From: Micromonospora sp. Llam0
GTDB lineage: Bacteria > Actinomycetota > Actinomycetes > Mycobacteriales > Micromonosporaceae
Direction: 5' to 3'
NCBI RefSeq assembly: GCF_003751085.1
Contig: NZ_RJJY01000001.1
Coordinates: forward strand, 310,001-374,000
Length of the DNA: 64,000 nucleotides
The notes below the pieces were generated by a model, which was not told the origin of the DNA, made no database searches, and was given only the letters and a program-made list of their open reading frames with translations. The position numbers and the translations under genes are program-made. This document shows positions 46,163 through 54,735 of the stretch, piece after piece (the first letter of the stretch is position 1; each line of letters begins with the position of its first letter).

Positions 46163-47200
46163 GTGGCGATGGCGCGGATCGCGGTCGTGGCCGGCGACGG
46201 CATCGGATCCGAGGTGACCGCGCAGGCCCGGAAGGTCATCGACGCGGTGCTGCCCGGCGTCGAGGCGACCGAGTACGACCTCGGCGCCACCCGCTACCAC
46301 CGCACCGGCGAGGTGCTGCCCGACTCGGTGCTGGACGAACTCGCCGGTCACGACGCCATCCTGCTCGGCGCGGTCGGCGACCCCAGCGTCCCGCCCGGGG
46401 TGCTGGAGCGCGGCCTGCTGCTCAAGCTGCGGTTCGCCTTCGACCAGTACGTCAACCTGCGTCCGTCCCGGCTCTGGCCCGGCACGGCGAGCCCGCTCGG
46501 CGGCGTCAAGCCGGGCGAGATCGACTTCGTCGTGGTCCGTGAGGGCACCGAGGGCCTCTACACCGGGGCCGGCGGAACGATGCACCGCGACACCCCCGCC
46601 GAGGTCGCCACCGAGGAGAGCCTCAACACCCGGCACGGGGTGGAGCGGGTGATCCGGGACGCCTTCACCCGTGCTGCCCGCCGGGAGCGGCGCAAGGTCA
46701 CCCTGGTGCACAAGACCAACGTGCTGACCCACGCCGGGTCGCTGTGGTCGCGGACCTTCGCCGCCGTCAAGGCCGACTTCCCGGACATCGAGACCGAGTA
46801 CCAGCACGTCGACGCCGCCGCCATGTTCATGGTCACCCAGCCCCAGCGGTACGACGTGGTGGTCACCGACAACCTGTTCGGCGACATCCTGACCGACATC
46901 GCCGCTGCGGTGACCGGTGGCATCGGGTTGGCGGCCAGCGGCTGCATCAACCCGGAACGCCGCTACCCGTCGATGTTCGAACCGGTGCACGGCTCCGCGC
47001 CGGACATCGCCGGCAAGGGCGTCGCGGACCCGGTGGCCGCCGTGCTGTCCGCCTCGCTGCTGCTCGACCACCTCGGTCACCCCGAGTCGGCCGAGCGAGT
47101 AGCCAGGGCGGTCGCGGCCGAGTTGGCCTCCCGCGCTCCGGGAGCCACGCTGCGTACCGCCGAGATCGGCGATCGGCTGGCCGCCCACGCCGTGGGCTGA
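46163..47200 (+). CDS. leuB: 3-isopropylmalate dehydrogenase
   Basis: A 345-residue NAD-dependent decarboxylating dehydrogenase of leucine synthesis. It starts at a GTG after GAGGGAG. Substrate-binding arginines are in [17 protein letters not shown], and metal aspartates in [13 protein letters not shown]. With citramalate synthase encoded nearby it may also act on methylmalate for isoleucine synthesis, as known for citramalate-pathway organisms. ilvE follows. Confidence 0.96.
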   Translation: MAMARIAVVAGDGIGSEVTAQARKVIDAVLPGVEATEYDLGATRYHRTGEVLPDSVLDELAGHDAILLGAVGDPSVPPGVLERGLLLKLRFAFDQYVNLRPSRLWPGTASPLGGVKPGEIDFVVVREGTEGLYTGAGGTMHRDTPAEVATEESLNTRHGVERVIRDAFTRAARRERRKVTLVHKTNVLTHAGSLWSRTFAAVKADFPDIETEYQHVDAAAMFMVTQPQRYDVVVTDNLFGDILTDIAAAVTGGIGLAASGCINPERRYPSMFEPVHGSAPDIAGKGVADPVAAVLSASLLLDHLGHPESAERVARAVAAELASRAPGATLRTAEIGDRLAAHAVG

Positions 47201-47515
47201 GCCCAACCGGTCGACCCGCGTACCGCGCCGGTCGACCCTTGCCGGGGCCGCACCGCGCGCCCGACCGCGCGGACCGGCGTCCGCCCACACCACGCGTGTC
47301 GGCGGCGCGGGTCCGCCCGTCACCCGCCAAGCCGTCAGTACGGTACGGCGCCGTCGACCGCGCAAAGCTGTGCAGTCCGAGTCGTCTGCCCGGCGCCGGT
47401 TGGCGTACCGACCGTACCTTCGCCGTGGGCACCCCTGCCGACGGCCAATCACCAGGCGGCGGACCTACCGGCCGTCGCGCCGGTTCCCGCTGAACGAACG
47501 TTCGGGGTAAGTTGC
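47201..47515. other. leuB-ilvE gap
   Basis: About 315 bp of GC-rich sequence with a direct repeat CCGGTCGACCC near 47206 and 47229. I see no gene or strong hairpin. A promoter for ilvE presumably lies near its right end. Confidence 0.4.
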
Positions 47516-47563
47516 ATGACACACAGCTTCGTCGTTTTCTCGCCATGGAGGTCAGCCCGATGA
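47516..47563 (+). CDS. Short upstream ORF coupled to ilvE (MTHSFVVFSPWRSAR)
   Basis: A 15-codon frame with a GGGGTAAG site upstream. Its stop overlaps the ilvE start (ATGA), and it contains the ilvE ribosome site GGAGGT. It may couple translation; there is no adjacent terminator. Confidence 0.4.
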   Translation: MTHSFVVFSPWRSAR

Positions 47564-48657
47564 TCGGCGGTGACAAACTCGAATTCGAGATCCGTCCGAA
47601 TCCACACCCGGTAGCCGACGCGGAACGCGCCGCGCTGCTGGCCAATCCCGGGTTCGGTCAGATCTTCACCGACCACATGGTCACCGTCCGGTACGCCGAG
47701 GGCAAGGGCTGGTACGACGCCCGGGTGGAGCCACGGGCGCCGATCCCGATGGATCCGGCGACCGCGGTGCTGCACTACGCCCAGGAGATCTTCGAAGGAC
47801 TGAAGGCCTACCACGCGGCGGACGGGGGAGTGACCCTGTTCCGGCCGGACGCCAACGCGGCGCGGTTCATCGCCTCCGGCGCCCGGATGGCCATGCCGGC
47901 CCTGCCGGAGCAGGTCTTCCTCGACTCGTTGCGGCACCTGATCACGATTGATCGACAGTGGATCCCGTCCGGCGACGACGGCAGTCTCTACCTGCGACCG
48001 TTCATGTTCGCCAGTGAGGTCTTCCTCGGTGTCCGGCCGGCCCGCGAGTACCTCTACGCGGTGATCGCCTCACCGGTCGGCTCCTACTTCTCCGGTGGGG
48101 TCAAACCGGTGACGGTCTGGGCGTCGTCGGTCTACACCCGGGCCGCTCCGGGCGGCACCGGGGCCGCGAAGTGCGGGGGTAACTACGCCGCCTCGCTGGT
48201 GGCCCAGGCGGAGGCGATCGAGCACGGCTGCGACCAGGTGGTCTTCCTCGACGCGGTGCAGCGGCAGTACGTCGACGAACTCGGCGGCATGAACGTCTTC
48301 TTCGTCTACGACGACGGTTCGCTGGTCACCCCGCCGCTGACCGGCGCGATCCTGCCGGGCATCACCCGCGAGTCGGTGATCACCCTGGCCCGCCGGGCCG
48401 GTCACCAGGTCGTGGAACAGCCGGTCAGCCTGGCCCAGTGGCAGGCTGACGCGGCCAGCGGCAGACTGCGTGAGGCGTTCGCCTGCGGCACCGCCGCGGT
48501 GATCACCCCGATCGGCCGGGTCCGCTCGGCCGACGGAGACTTCACCGTGGCCGACGGCGGGCCCGGGGAGGTCACCATGGCGCTGCGGCAGAGCCTGGTG
48601 GACCTGCAGCGGGGCCGGGGCACCGACCCGGACGGCTGGGTGCACCGGGTGTTCTGA
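47560..48657 (+). CDS. ilvE: Branched-chain amino acid aminotransferase
   Basis: A 365-residue PLP class IV transaminase performing the last step for Val, Leu and Ile. I choose ATG 47560 because GGAGGT lies 7 bases upstream; an ATG at 47545 is in frame. The PLP lysine is Lys204 in G-A-A-K-C-G-G-N-Y-A-A-S, followed by E-L-G-G-M-N and G-A-I-L-P-G-I-T-R. A hairpin follows the stop. Confidence 0.96.
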   Translation: MIGGDKLEFEIRPNPHPVADAERAALLANPGFGQIFTDHMVTVRYAEGKGWYDARVEPRAPIPMDPATAVLHYAQEIFEGLKAYHAADGGVTLFRPDANAARFIASGARMAMPALPEQVFLDSLRHLITIDRQWIPSGDDGSLYLRPFMFASEVFLGVRPAREYLYAVIASPVGSYFSGGVKPVTVWASSVYTRAAPGGTGAAKCGGNYAASLVAQAEAIEHGCDQVVFLDAVQRQYVDELGGMNVFFVYDDGSLVTPPLTGAILPGITRESVITLARRAGHQVVEQPVSLAQWQADAASGRLREAFACGTAAVITPIGRVRSADGDFTVADGGPGEVTMALRQSLVDLQRGRGTDPDGWVHRVF

Positions 48658-48667
48658 CCACGGCCGT

Positions 48668-48704
48668 GACGCGGTGACCCAGGCCCGGCCCGGGTCACCG
48701 CGTC
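48668..48704. terminator. Bidirectional terminator after ilvE
   Basis: A perfect 13-bp stem (48668-48680 with 48692-48704; gacgcggtgaccc) with an 11-nt loop, between the convergent ilvE and phosphatase genes. Confidence 0.85.
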
Positions 48705-48717
48705 GACTCGGCCCCGG

Positions 48718-49458
48718 TCACTGCGTCAACAGATGGTTACGCAGCTCGGTGATCCGGTCGGCGGGCAGCCCGGCGCTGCGCAGGTACCCCCCGACCGAGC
48801 CGTGTCGCTGCCGCAGCTCGGTGAGGAACGTCTGCATCGCCTCGGCCGGGCAGGAGAAGAACGGCACCGGCACCAGATGGTCGTTGCCGGCCTGGGTGCG
48901 CAGCCAGGCGAGCAGCCGTTCACTGCCGGCGTTGCTCAACGCGTAGTCCTCGGCGATCACCGAGTCTCGGACCCCGAGCAGGGACAGCGTCATCGCGCAG
49001 ACCAGCCCGGTGCGGTCCTTGCCGGCCATGCAGTGCACCACCGCCGGTGCGGTCCGCGCCTCGGCCAGCAGCGAGATCGCCGCGACGAAGCCGTCCGCGG
49101 CCTGCTCGGTCAGATCGTGGTAGCGGTCGGCCAGGTAGCGGGCGGCACCCTGCTCCGGCTGGTAGGGGATCTCGCCCCAGTCCTGGTGCCGCAGGTGGAT
49201 GTTGTGGTACTCGAAGCCGTCCGCCGGGGGGATCCGTCCGTACGTCTCGACCTCGTGCGGCCGGCGCAGGTCGATCACGGTCCGGACGCCGAGCGCGTCG
49301 AACGCCGCCGCGTCGTCGCCGTCGAGCCGGTGCGGCGAGTCGGCCCGGTAGATCCGCTGCCAGCGGACCGTGCGGCCGTCGAGCCCCAGGTAGCCGCCGA
49401 TGTCGCGGAAGTTGAACATGGTCGCGAAGGCCAGCGAGCGGGTGGCGGCGGCAGTCAT
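48718..49458 (-). CDS. Tyrosine-protein phosphatase (Y_phosphatase3 type)
   Basis: A 246-residue phosphatase with the signature H-C-M-A-G-K-D-R-T-G (Cys143, Arg149) and the N-terminal F-N-F-R-D-I-G-G-Y of bacterial PTP/MptpB-like enzymes. The start MTAAATRS is chosen at the first residues before family similarity; the ribosome site is weak. Such enzymes dephosphorylate phosphotyrosine or phosphoinositides. The IS stack begins about 80 bp upstream of its start and may supply or separate its promoter. Confidence 0.9.
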   Translation of the reverse strand: MTAAATRSLAFATMFNFRDIGGYLGLDGRTVRWQRIYRADSPHRLDGDDAAAFDALGVRTVIDLRRPHEVETYGRIPPADGFEYHNIHLRHQDWGEIPYQPEQGAARYLADRYHDLTEQAADGFVAAISLLAEARTAPAVVHCMAGKDRTGLVCAMTLSLLGVRDSVIAEDYALSNAGSERLLAWLRTQAGNDHLVPVPFFSCPAEAMQTFLTELRQRHGSVGGYLRSAGLPADRITELRNHLLTQ

Positions 49459-49502
49459 GGATTCTACGGTAGCCAGCCTCACCGACACCGGTAAACGGTG
49501 CG

Positions 49503-49530
49503 GTGGCCGGCACCACGTGGTGCCGGCCAC
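49503..49530. terminator. 28-bp perfect palindrome beside the IS stack
   Basis: GTGGCCGGCACCAC followed directly by its reverse complement, 6 bp before the first CTAG. Before the insertions it would have stood shortly after the stop of the PRC-barrel gene now at 53938, so it was probably that gene's terminator. Confidence 0.65.
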
Positions 49531-49540
49531 CCGCGCCTAG

Positions 49541-51209
49541 CTTGATCTTTAACCTGTGCGGCGTGGTCTGGGATTGGCCGATTTTTTCTTTCTGGAGGTC
49601 GTCTTCCCGGTTTGGCTGCTGGTGACGGTGTGGACGTCGTAGCGGCGGGTGGGGTGACGGTTGGGTGTGCCGGGTGGTCGTCCGGGGCCTGGCCGGGTGG
49701 GTTTCGGCGCGCTGGCGGGGCAGGTGCTTGTCGGACGTAGGTGCCGAAATCCGCGGCGGACCCGGGATGGGGTGAGCCGTTCGGGTGGCGCTGGTCGTTC
49801 CCATGGGTGACGCAGGTCGGCGGCCAGTGGCCGGGCCAGCCTCAGCTGCGTGTAGGCGGCGATGATCAGCCAGGTCCACCGGTCGGCGGCGTGCGGGTCG
49901 CGCAGTTTCGGCACTGTCCAGCCGAGGGTCTGCTTGAACAGCCGGAACGTGTGCTCGATGTCGAAGCGGCGTAGGAACGCCTGCCACAACAGGTCGATCA
50001 TCGCCGGATCCGGGCTGGGATCGTGGCCCGGCTCGTGGTCGATACCGGTGGACCACCACAACCATACCGGTTTCGCGGTCGCGCCCGACGGCAGCCGCCC
50101 GACGTCGAGACGGATCACGGTGCCTTCCAGGATCGGCAGTGCAGGGCAGTCGGTCCAGGCCGCGCGGCGGGTCAGTCTCGGATGCAAGCGGTGCCAGGCT
50201 CGGGCGGTGACGGTGCCGTAGAGGCGGGTATCGGTCACCGTGGTCACATCCGGGGCACCCCAACTGCGGGGGTCGCCGAAGATGAACTCGGCGCCGTGGC
50301 GGGGCAGCCGGCCCCGCCGGCCGGGCAGCGGTGGTGGCGCGGGTCGGCGCAGGACCCTGTCCGAGCGCAGCCTGGCCAGGACGCGCACCGGCAGGTCCCG
50401 CAGCAGCCAGGCCAGGCGGGCCGCGTCGTAGCCTGCGTCCATCACCACCCAGACCTGCGGATCGCCGGGCCGCCAATGGCCGGCGGCGATCAACCGGCCG
50501 ACCACGTCCCGCAACTGGGCGGCGGTCACCGCCGCCAGATCCGCACCCGGAGCCAAGCGGACCGCGTCCAGCGGTGCGGTCCACGAGGTGCGGCCGGTCT
50601 CCAACGCCACAACGAACGCATACGGCCAGCCCGGAACTCCGATGTGCTGGTCCCTGCCACGGCCGTAGGTGTGACACAGGATCCGCTCCGGCGACGTGTG
50701 CGCCTCCGGCCGCAGCCAGCACGTCACATCCACGGCCAGGACGAGCCGCCCGTCAGCCGCCCGCGGCGGCGGCACCGCCGCCACCGCCGTACGCAGCCGT
50801 TGCACGTCAACCCGCCCGGCGGCCAAGGCGTCGTACAACGCGCCGTGCCCACGGCGGTACTCCGCTACCAGCGACAACCCGGGCAACGACCGCACCGGCC
50901 CATCCGCGCACAACACCGCGTCGGTCAACTCGAACAACGCATCCGACCGCCGTGACAGGGCCTGGTGGAAGTCCCGCCGAAACCCGGCCAACACCTCCGC
51001 CGGATCCCTCACCGGCCCGGTCGAGACAGAGCCGGGTAACACCAGCCCACTCAGATGGTCCAAAATCGTGGCCACGGCCACCGCCTTGATCTCGCGTCCT
51101 TGCCAGGGAACCCGAAGATCATCAACGGTGGCCGTTCCCACGTCAGCCCGACACGCCGGAATCCTCACAGGAGCAACCGGCGCCCGCCACCGACGGGTTA
51201 AAAATCAAG
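49541..51209 (-). mobile_element. IS701-like insertion sequence, copy 1 (minus orientation)
   Basis: A 1,669-bp element with terminal inverted repeats CTTGATCTTTAACC and CTTGATTTTTAACC (one mismatch). It is flanked by CTAG on both sides (49537-49540 and 51210-51213), fitting the 4-bp YTAR target duplication of the IS701 family. It encodes one 539-residue transposase. It is an inverted, nearly identical copy of 52250-53918; I noticed only two base differences (one in the inner terminal repeat, one silent Lys codon), though not every base was compared. Confidence 0.9.
49549..51168 (-). CDS. IS701-like DDE transposase, copy 1
   Basis: A 539-residue transposase starting at a GTG (MRIPACRADV). 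Probable DDE residues are Asp147 (L-A-V-D-V-T), Asp244 (V-V-M-D-A-G-Y-D) and Glu405 (D-I-E-H-T-F-R-L-F-K-Q-T). The N-terminal 130 residues are the DNA-binding part and the last 60 are Pro/Arg-rich and basic. It is full length and identical in protein sequence to the copy at 52291-53910, so both may be active. Confidence 0.9.
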   Translation of the reverse strand: MRIPACRADVGTATVDDLRVPWQGREIKAVAVATILDHLSGLVLPGSVSTGPVRDPAEVLAGFRRDFHQALSRRSDALFELTDAVLCADGPVRSLPGLSLVAEYRRGHGALYDALAAGRVDVQRLRTAVAAVPPPRAADGRLVLAVDVTCWLRPEAHTSPERILCHTYGRGRDQHIGVPGWPYAFVVALETGRTSWTAPLDAVRLAPGADLAAVTAAQLRDVVGRLIAAGHWRPGDPQVWVVMDAGYDAARLAWLLRDLPVRVLARLRSDRVLRRPAPPPLPGRRGRLPRHGAEFIFGDPRSWGAPDVTTVTDTRLYGTVTARAWHRLHPRLTRRAAWTDCPALPILEGTVIRLDVGRLPSGATAKPVWLWWSTGIDHEPGHDPSPDPAMIDLLWQAFLRRFDIEHTFRLFKQTLGWTVPKLRDPHAADRWTWLIIAAYTQLRLARPLAADLRHPWERPAPPERLTPSRVRRGFRHLRPTSTCPASAPKPTRPGPGRPPGTPNRHPTRRYDVHTVTSSQTGKTTSRKKKSANPRPRRTG

Positions 51210-51334
51210 CTAGGGCGTGTATCAAAGTCGGCCGTGGGCGGGTGACGAACTTCCGGCGTGTCGCTGCCCGGTAAACAGCGAGGCCTCCGGTAGATGGCTT
51301 ATCGACCAAGACGAACCATCAACACGGAGACCTC

Positions 51335-51835
51335 GTGACCAGCGTAGCGGTGACGAGGCGGCACGACCTGACGGACGCGCAGTGGGCAGTCCTGGAGCCT
51401 CTCCTGCCCACCGCACGCCGACCGGGCCGACCGCCCGCATCAACGAAACGGCAGCTCATCGACGCGATCCGGTGGCGCACACGGGCCGGCGCCCCGTGGC
51501 GGGACATCCCCGACCACTACGGCTCCTGGGCGGCGGCGTACGCCCTGTTCCGCCGGTGGCAGCGCGACGGGACCTGGGCCAGGATCCTGACCGCGTTGCA
51601 GGCCCTGGCCGACGCGGCGGGACGGATCGTCTGGGACGTGTCCGTGGACTCCACGATCAGCCGAGCGCACCAGCACGCCGCCGGAGCGCGTAAAAGGGGG
51701 ATCTGCAGGCCGAACCACCCGGCGGTACCGGGTCGGAACCCGACGACCACGCGTTGGGGCGTTCCCGTGGCGGACGGACCACGAAACTGCACCTGGGCTG
51801 TGAACAGGGACAGAAACCGCTGTCGATCGTGCTGA
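51335..51835 (+). CDS. IS5-family transposase, first frame (OrfA)
   Basis: A 166-residue frame starting at a GTG with GGAG upstream. It holds the N-terminal DUF4096-like domain ([15 protein letters not shown]) and the first catalytic Asp in D-V-S-V-D-S-T. After about residue 120 the frame leaves the family sequence. At A4G5 (51692-51700) a -1 slip (AGG GGG to AAG GGG) continues into the second frame, giving a 297-residue full transposase, as in other frameshift-controlled IS5-family elements. Confidence 0.85.
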   Translation: MTSVAVTRRHDLTDAQWAVLEPLLPTARRPGRPPASTKRQLIDAIRWRTRAGAPWRDIPDHYGSWAAAYALFRRWQRDGTWARILTALQALADAAGRIVWDVSVDSTISRAHQHAAGARKRGICRPNHPAVPGRNPTTTRWGVPVADGPRNCTWAVNRDRNRCRSC

Positions 51836-52227
51836 CCGGCGGGCAGCGTGGCGACAGCCCGCAGTTCACGACGGTCCTCGACGGTGTGCGGGTGCCCCGG
51901 GTCGGGGCCGGTCGGCCCCGGACCCGTCCGGACCGGGTGCTGGCGGACAAGGCGTACACGTCGAAGGCGAACCGTGCCTACCTGCGTCGACGGGGTGTCG
52001 CCGCGACGATCCCGTCGAAGGCCGACCAGGACGCCAACCGGCGGAAGAAGGGGTCGAAGGGCGGCAGGCCGCCGGCCTTCGACCCCGAGATCTACAAGCA
52101 GCGCCACGCGGTCGAGTGCGGGATCAACCGGCTCAAGCGCAACCGTGCCGTCGCGACCCGCTACGACAAGCTCGCGGTCCGGTACGAGGCGACCGTGCAG
52201 GTCGCGGCGATCAACGAGTGGCTGTGA
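51754..52227 (+). CDS. IS5-family transposase, second frame (OrfB)
   Basis: The C-terminal part of the transposase, with [12 protein letters not shown], the second Asp in L-A-D-K-A-Y-T-S-K and the catalytic Glu region [20 protein letters not shown]. It is normally made only as a fusion with the first frame. The true joint lies near 51695, upstream of the first in-frame ATG. Confidence 0.85.
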   Translation: MGRSRGGRTTKLHLGCEQGQKPLSIVLTGGQRGDSPQFTTVLDGVRVPRVGAGRPRTRPDRVLADKAYTSKANRAYLRRRGVAATIPSKADQDANRRKKGSKGGRPPAFDPEIYKQRHAVECGINRLKRNRAVATRYDKLAVRYEATVQVAAINEWL

Positions 52228-52249
52228 CCGACTTTGATACACGCCCTAG

Positions 52250-53918
52250 CTTGATCTTTAACCCGTCGGTGGCGGGCGCCGGTTGCTCCTGTGAGGATTC
52301 CGGCGTGTCGGGCTGACGTGGGAACGGCCACCGTTGATGATCTTCGGGTTCCCTGGCAAGGACGCGAGATCAAGGCGGTGGCCGTGGCCACGATTTTGGA
52401 CCATCTGAGTGGGCTGGTGTTACCCGGCTCTGTCTCGACCGGGCCGGTGAGGGATCCGGCGGAGGTGTTGGCCGGGTTTCGGCGGGACTTCCACCAGGCC
52501 CTGTCACGGCGGTCGGATGCGTTGTTCGAGTTGACCGACGCGGTGTTGTGCGCGGATGGGCCGGTGCGGTCGTTGCCCGGGTTGTCGCTGGTAGCGGAGT
52601 ACCGCCGTGGGCACGGCGCGTTGTACGACGCCTTGGCCGCCGGGCGGGTTGACGTGCAACGGCTGCGTACGGCGGTGGCGGCGGTGCCGCCGCCGCGGGC
52701 GGCTGACGGGCGGCTCGTCCTGGCCGTGGATGTGACGTGCTGGCTGCGGCCGGAGGCGCACACGTCGCCGGAGCGGATCCTGTGTCACACCTACGGCCGT
52801 GGCAGGGACCAGCACATCGGAGTTCCGGGCTGGCCGTATGCGTTCGTTGTGGCGTTGGAGACCGGCCGCACCTCGTGGACCGCACCGCTGGACGCGGTCC
52901 GCTTGGCTCCGGGTGCGGATCTGGCGGCGGTGACCGCCGCCCAGTTGCGGGACGTGGTCGGCCGGTTGATCGCCGCCGGCCATTGGCGGCCCGGCGATCC
53001 GCAGGTCTGGGTGGTGATGGACGCAGGCTACGACGCGGCCCGCCTGGCCTGGCTGCTGCGGGACCTGCCGGTGCGCGTCCTGGCCAGGCTGCGCTCGGAC
53101 AGGGTCCTGCGCCGACCCGCGCCACCACCGCTGCCCGGCCGGCGGGGCCGGCTGCCCCGCCACGGCGCCGAGTTCATCTTCGGCGACCCCCGCAGTTGGG
53201 GTGCCCCGGATGTGACCACGGTGACCGATACCCGCCTCTACGGCACCGTCACCGCCCGAGCCTGGCACCGCTTGCATCCGAGACTGACCCGCCGCGCGGC
53301 CTGGACCGACTGCCCTGCACTGCCGATCCTGGAAGGCACCGTGATCCGTCTCGACGTCGGGCGGCTGCCGTCGGGCGCGACCGCGAAACCGGTATGGTTG
53401 TGGTGGTCCACCGGTATCGACCACGAGCCGGGCCACGATCCCAGCCCGGATCCGGCGATGATCGACCTGTTGTGGCAGGCGTTCCTACGCCGCTTCGACA
53501 TCGAGCACACGTTCCGGCTGTTCAAGCAGACCCTCGGCTGGACAGTGCCGAAACTGCGCGACCCGCACGCCGCCGACCGGTGGACCTGGCTGATCATCGC
53601 CGCCTACACGCAGCTGAGGCTGGCCCGGCCACTGGCCGCCGACCTGCGTCACCCATGGGAACGACCAGCGCCACCCGAACGGCTCACCCCATCCCGGGTC
53701 CGCCGCGGATTTCGGCACCTACGTCCGACAAGCACCTGCCCCGCCAGCGCGCCGAAACCCACCCGGCCAGGCCCCGGACGACCACCCGGCACACCCAACC
53801 GTCACCCCACCCGCCGCTACGACGTCCACACCGTCACCAGCAGCCAAACCGGGAAGACGACCTCCAGAAAGAAGAAATCGGCCAATCCCAGACCACGCCG
53901 CACAGGTTAAAGATCAAG
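52250..53918 (+). mobile_element. IS701-like insertion sequence, copy 2 (plus orientation)
   Basis: A 1,669-bp element with 14-bp perfect terminal repeats CTTGATCTTTAACC, flanked by CTAG at 52246-52249 and 53919-53922. It is the inverted twin of 49541-51209. Its right end is 15 bp from the stop codon of the PRC-barrel gene. Confidence 0.9.
52291..53910 (+). CDS. IS701-like DDE transposase, copy 2
   Basis: A 539-residue transposase with the same amino acid sequence as the copy at 49549-51168 and the same DDE residues (147, 244, 405). The GTG start and the strongly basic C-terminal tail are the same. Near-identity of the two copies indicates a very recent transposition or homogenisation between them. 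Confidence 0.9.
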   Translation: MRIPACRADVGTATVDDLRVPWQGREIKAVAVATILDHLSGLVLPGSVSTGPVRDPAEVLAGFRRDFHQALSRRSDALFELTDAVLCADGPVRSLPGLSLVAEYRRGHGALYDALAAGRVDVQRLRTAVAAVPPPRAADGRLVLAVDVTCWLRPEAHTSPERILCHTYGRGRDQHIGVPGWPYAFVVALETGRTSWTAPLDAVRLAPGADLAAVTAAQLRDVVGRLIAAGHWRPGDPQVWVVMDAGYDAARLAWLLRDLPVRVLARLRSDRVLRRPAPPPLPGRRGRLPRHGAEFIFGDPRSWGAPDVTTVTDTRLYGTVTARAWHRLHPRLTRRAAWTDCPALPILEGTVIRLDVGRLPSGATAKPVWLWWSTGIDHEPGHDPSPDPAMIDLLWQAFLRRFDIEHTFRLFKQTLGWTVPKLRDPHAADRWTWLIIAAYTQLRLARPLAADLRHPWERPAPPERLTPSRVRRGFRHLRPTSTCPASAPKPTRPGPGRPPGTPNRHPTRRYDVHTVTSSQTGKTTSRKKKSANPRPRRTG

Positions 53919-53937
53919 CTAGTGGTTCGTCACCGGG

Positions 53938-54399
53938 TCAGATGATCCGGCCCGGCGCCATCGGCGGGACCGGGGTGCCGGTGGCGCCGCCGTAGTAGGC
54001 GCTCAGCTTGTCGCGGTACGCCGGATCCGCGGCACTCGTCTCGTCGTACTCCGGGGCGTCCTTGATCTGGCCCTTGTCGCGGTCGACGTAGACCTTCTGC
54101 GCGTCGTGGTCGACGTGGTTGACCACCCCGGCCGGCAGCATCACCTTCCGGCCGAAGATCCACGGCCCGGTGTCGACCACCAGATGGCTGCCGTCCACCT
54201 GCTCGGTGGCGGAGTCGATCTTGCCGATGCCGCCGTCGGTCGCCTCGACGTGGTAGCCGGCCAGGTTGGCCCCGTCGACCCCCGCGTCGTCGCGGTAACG
54301 CCACGGGTCGAACGTGCCGGCCGGGGTGCCGCCCACGACGTCGCCCTGACCACCGGCCGGCCCCGTCAGCGCGGTGTGTTGCGGATCGAGCCTGTCCAT
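53938..54399 (-). CDS. PRC-barrel domain protein
   Basis: A 153-residue protein with GGAG upstream of the ATG. The central region (about 45-115) is a PRC-barrel: L-A-G-Y-H-V-E-A-T-D-G-G-I-G-K-I-D, then H-L-V-V-D-T-G-P-W-I-F-G-R-K-V-M-L-P-A-G-V-V, and V-Y-V-D-R-D-K-G-Q-I-K-D-A-P. Actinobacterial proteins of this type are often stress-linked but have no set function. The IS stack sits just after its stop. Confidence 0.85.
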   Translation of the reverse strand: MDRLDPQHTALTGPAGGQGDVVGGTPAGTFDPWRYRDDAGVDGANLAGYHVEATDGGIGKIDSATEQVDGSHLVVDTGPWIFGRKVMLPAGVVNHVDHDAQKVYVDRDKGQIKDAPEYDETSAADPAYRDKLSAYYGGATGTPVPPMAPGRII

Positions 54400-54554
54400 C
54401 GGAGGTCACTCCTTCGCTCGGCGGAACTGACTGCGTCGTCGTCCCAGGAATACCCATGGCGCTCGATCGGTACACCTGACCTCGAACGATCCCGCTGTCC
54501 CGCGATGTGGATTCGACTACCGGTCCGGGCGCGGTCGGTGGCAAAGTACCCTGC

Positions 54555-54587
54555 GTGACTCGCCTCGTACTCATTATTGGCAGCTAG
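54555..54587 (+). CDS. cimA leader peptide (MTRLVLIIGS)
   Basis: A 10-codon frame starting at a GTG with the run L-V-L-I-I, five branched-chain codons in a row. It precedes a U-tailed terminator by 31 bp, about 150 bp before cimA. This is a textbook composition for a branched-chain amino acid attenuator leader. A TACCCT -10-like sequence lies directly before it, but the promoter is not certain. Confidence 0.75.
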   Translation: MTRLVLIIGS

Positions 54588-54617
54588 CGCGCCCGGCAAC
54601 CGTCCGCCGAGCGCGCA

Positions 54618-54646
54618 GACCTCCCGCATCCGCGGGGGGTCTTTTT
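54618..54646 (+). terminator. Attenuator terminator before cimA
   Basis: GACCTCCCGC-ATCC-GCGGGGGGTC forms a 10-bp stem with one G-U pair, then TTTTT (54642-54646). No plus-strand gene ends nearby, so the terminator can only act on the cimA leader RNA. A GCGCGC/GCGCGC pairing between the leader peptide and this hairpin could form the pause or antiterminator structure. Confidence 0.78.
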
Positions 54647-54735
54647 GTTGGCCGTACGAGGTCGGCCGGACGAGCGGGTGAGGACGGCCCGGCGCGAGCA
54701 GCGGGTGGTACGGGACGTCCGTCGAAAGGATCGAA

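Larger units (their letters stand above)
51214..52245 (+). mobile_element. IS5-family insertion sequence with frameshifted transposase
   Basis: A 1,032-bp element with perfect 18-bp terminal inverted repeats (GGCGTGTATCAAAGTCGG, 51214-51231 and 52228-52245), flanked by CTAG on both sides. It fills the whole space between the two IS701-like copies. Its transposase is split into two overlapping frames. Confidence 0.9.

Noticed and set aside
49537..53922. A composite transposon with cargo genes
   Set aside because: The centre holds only the IS5-family element, ending exactly at CTAG on both sides. There is no passenger gene.
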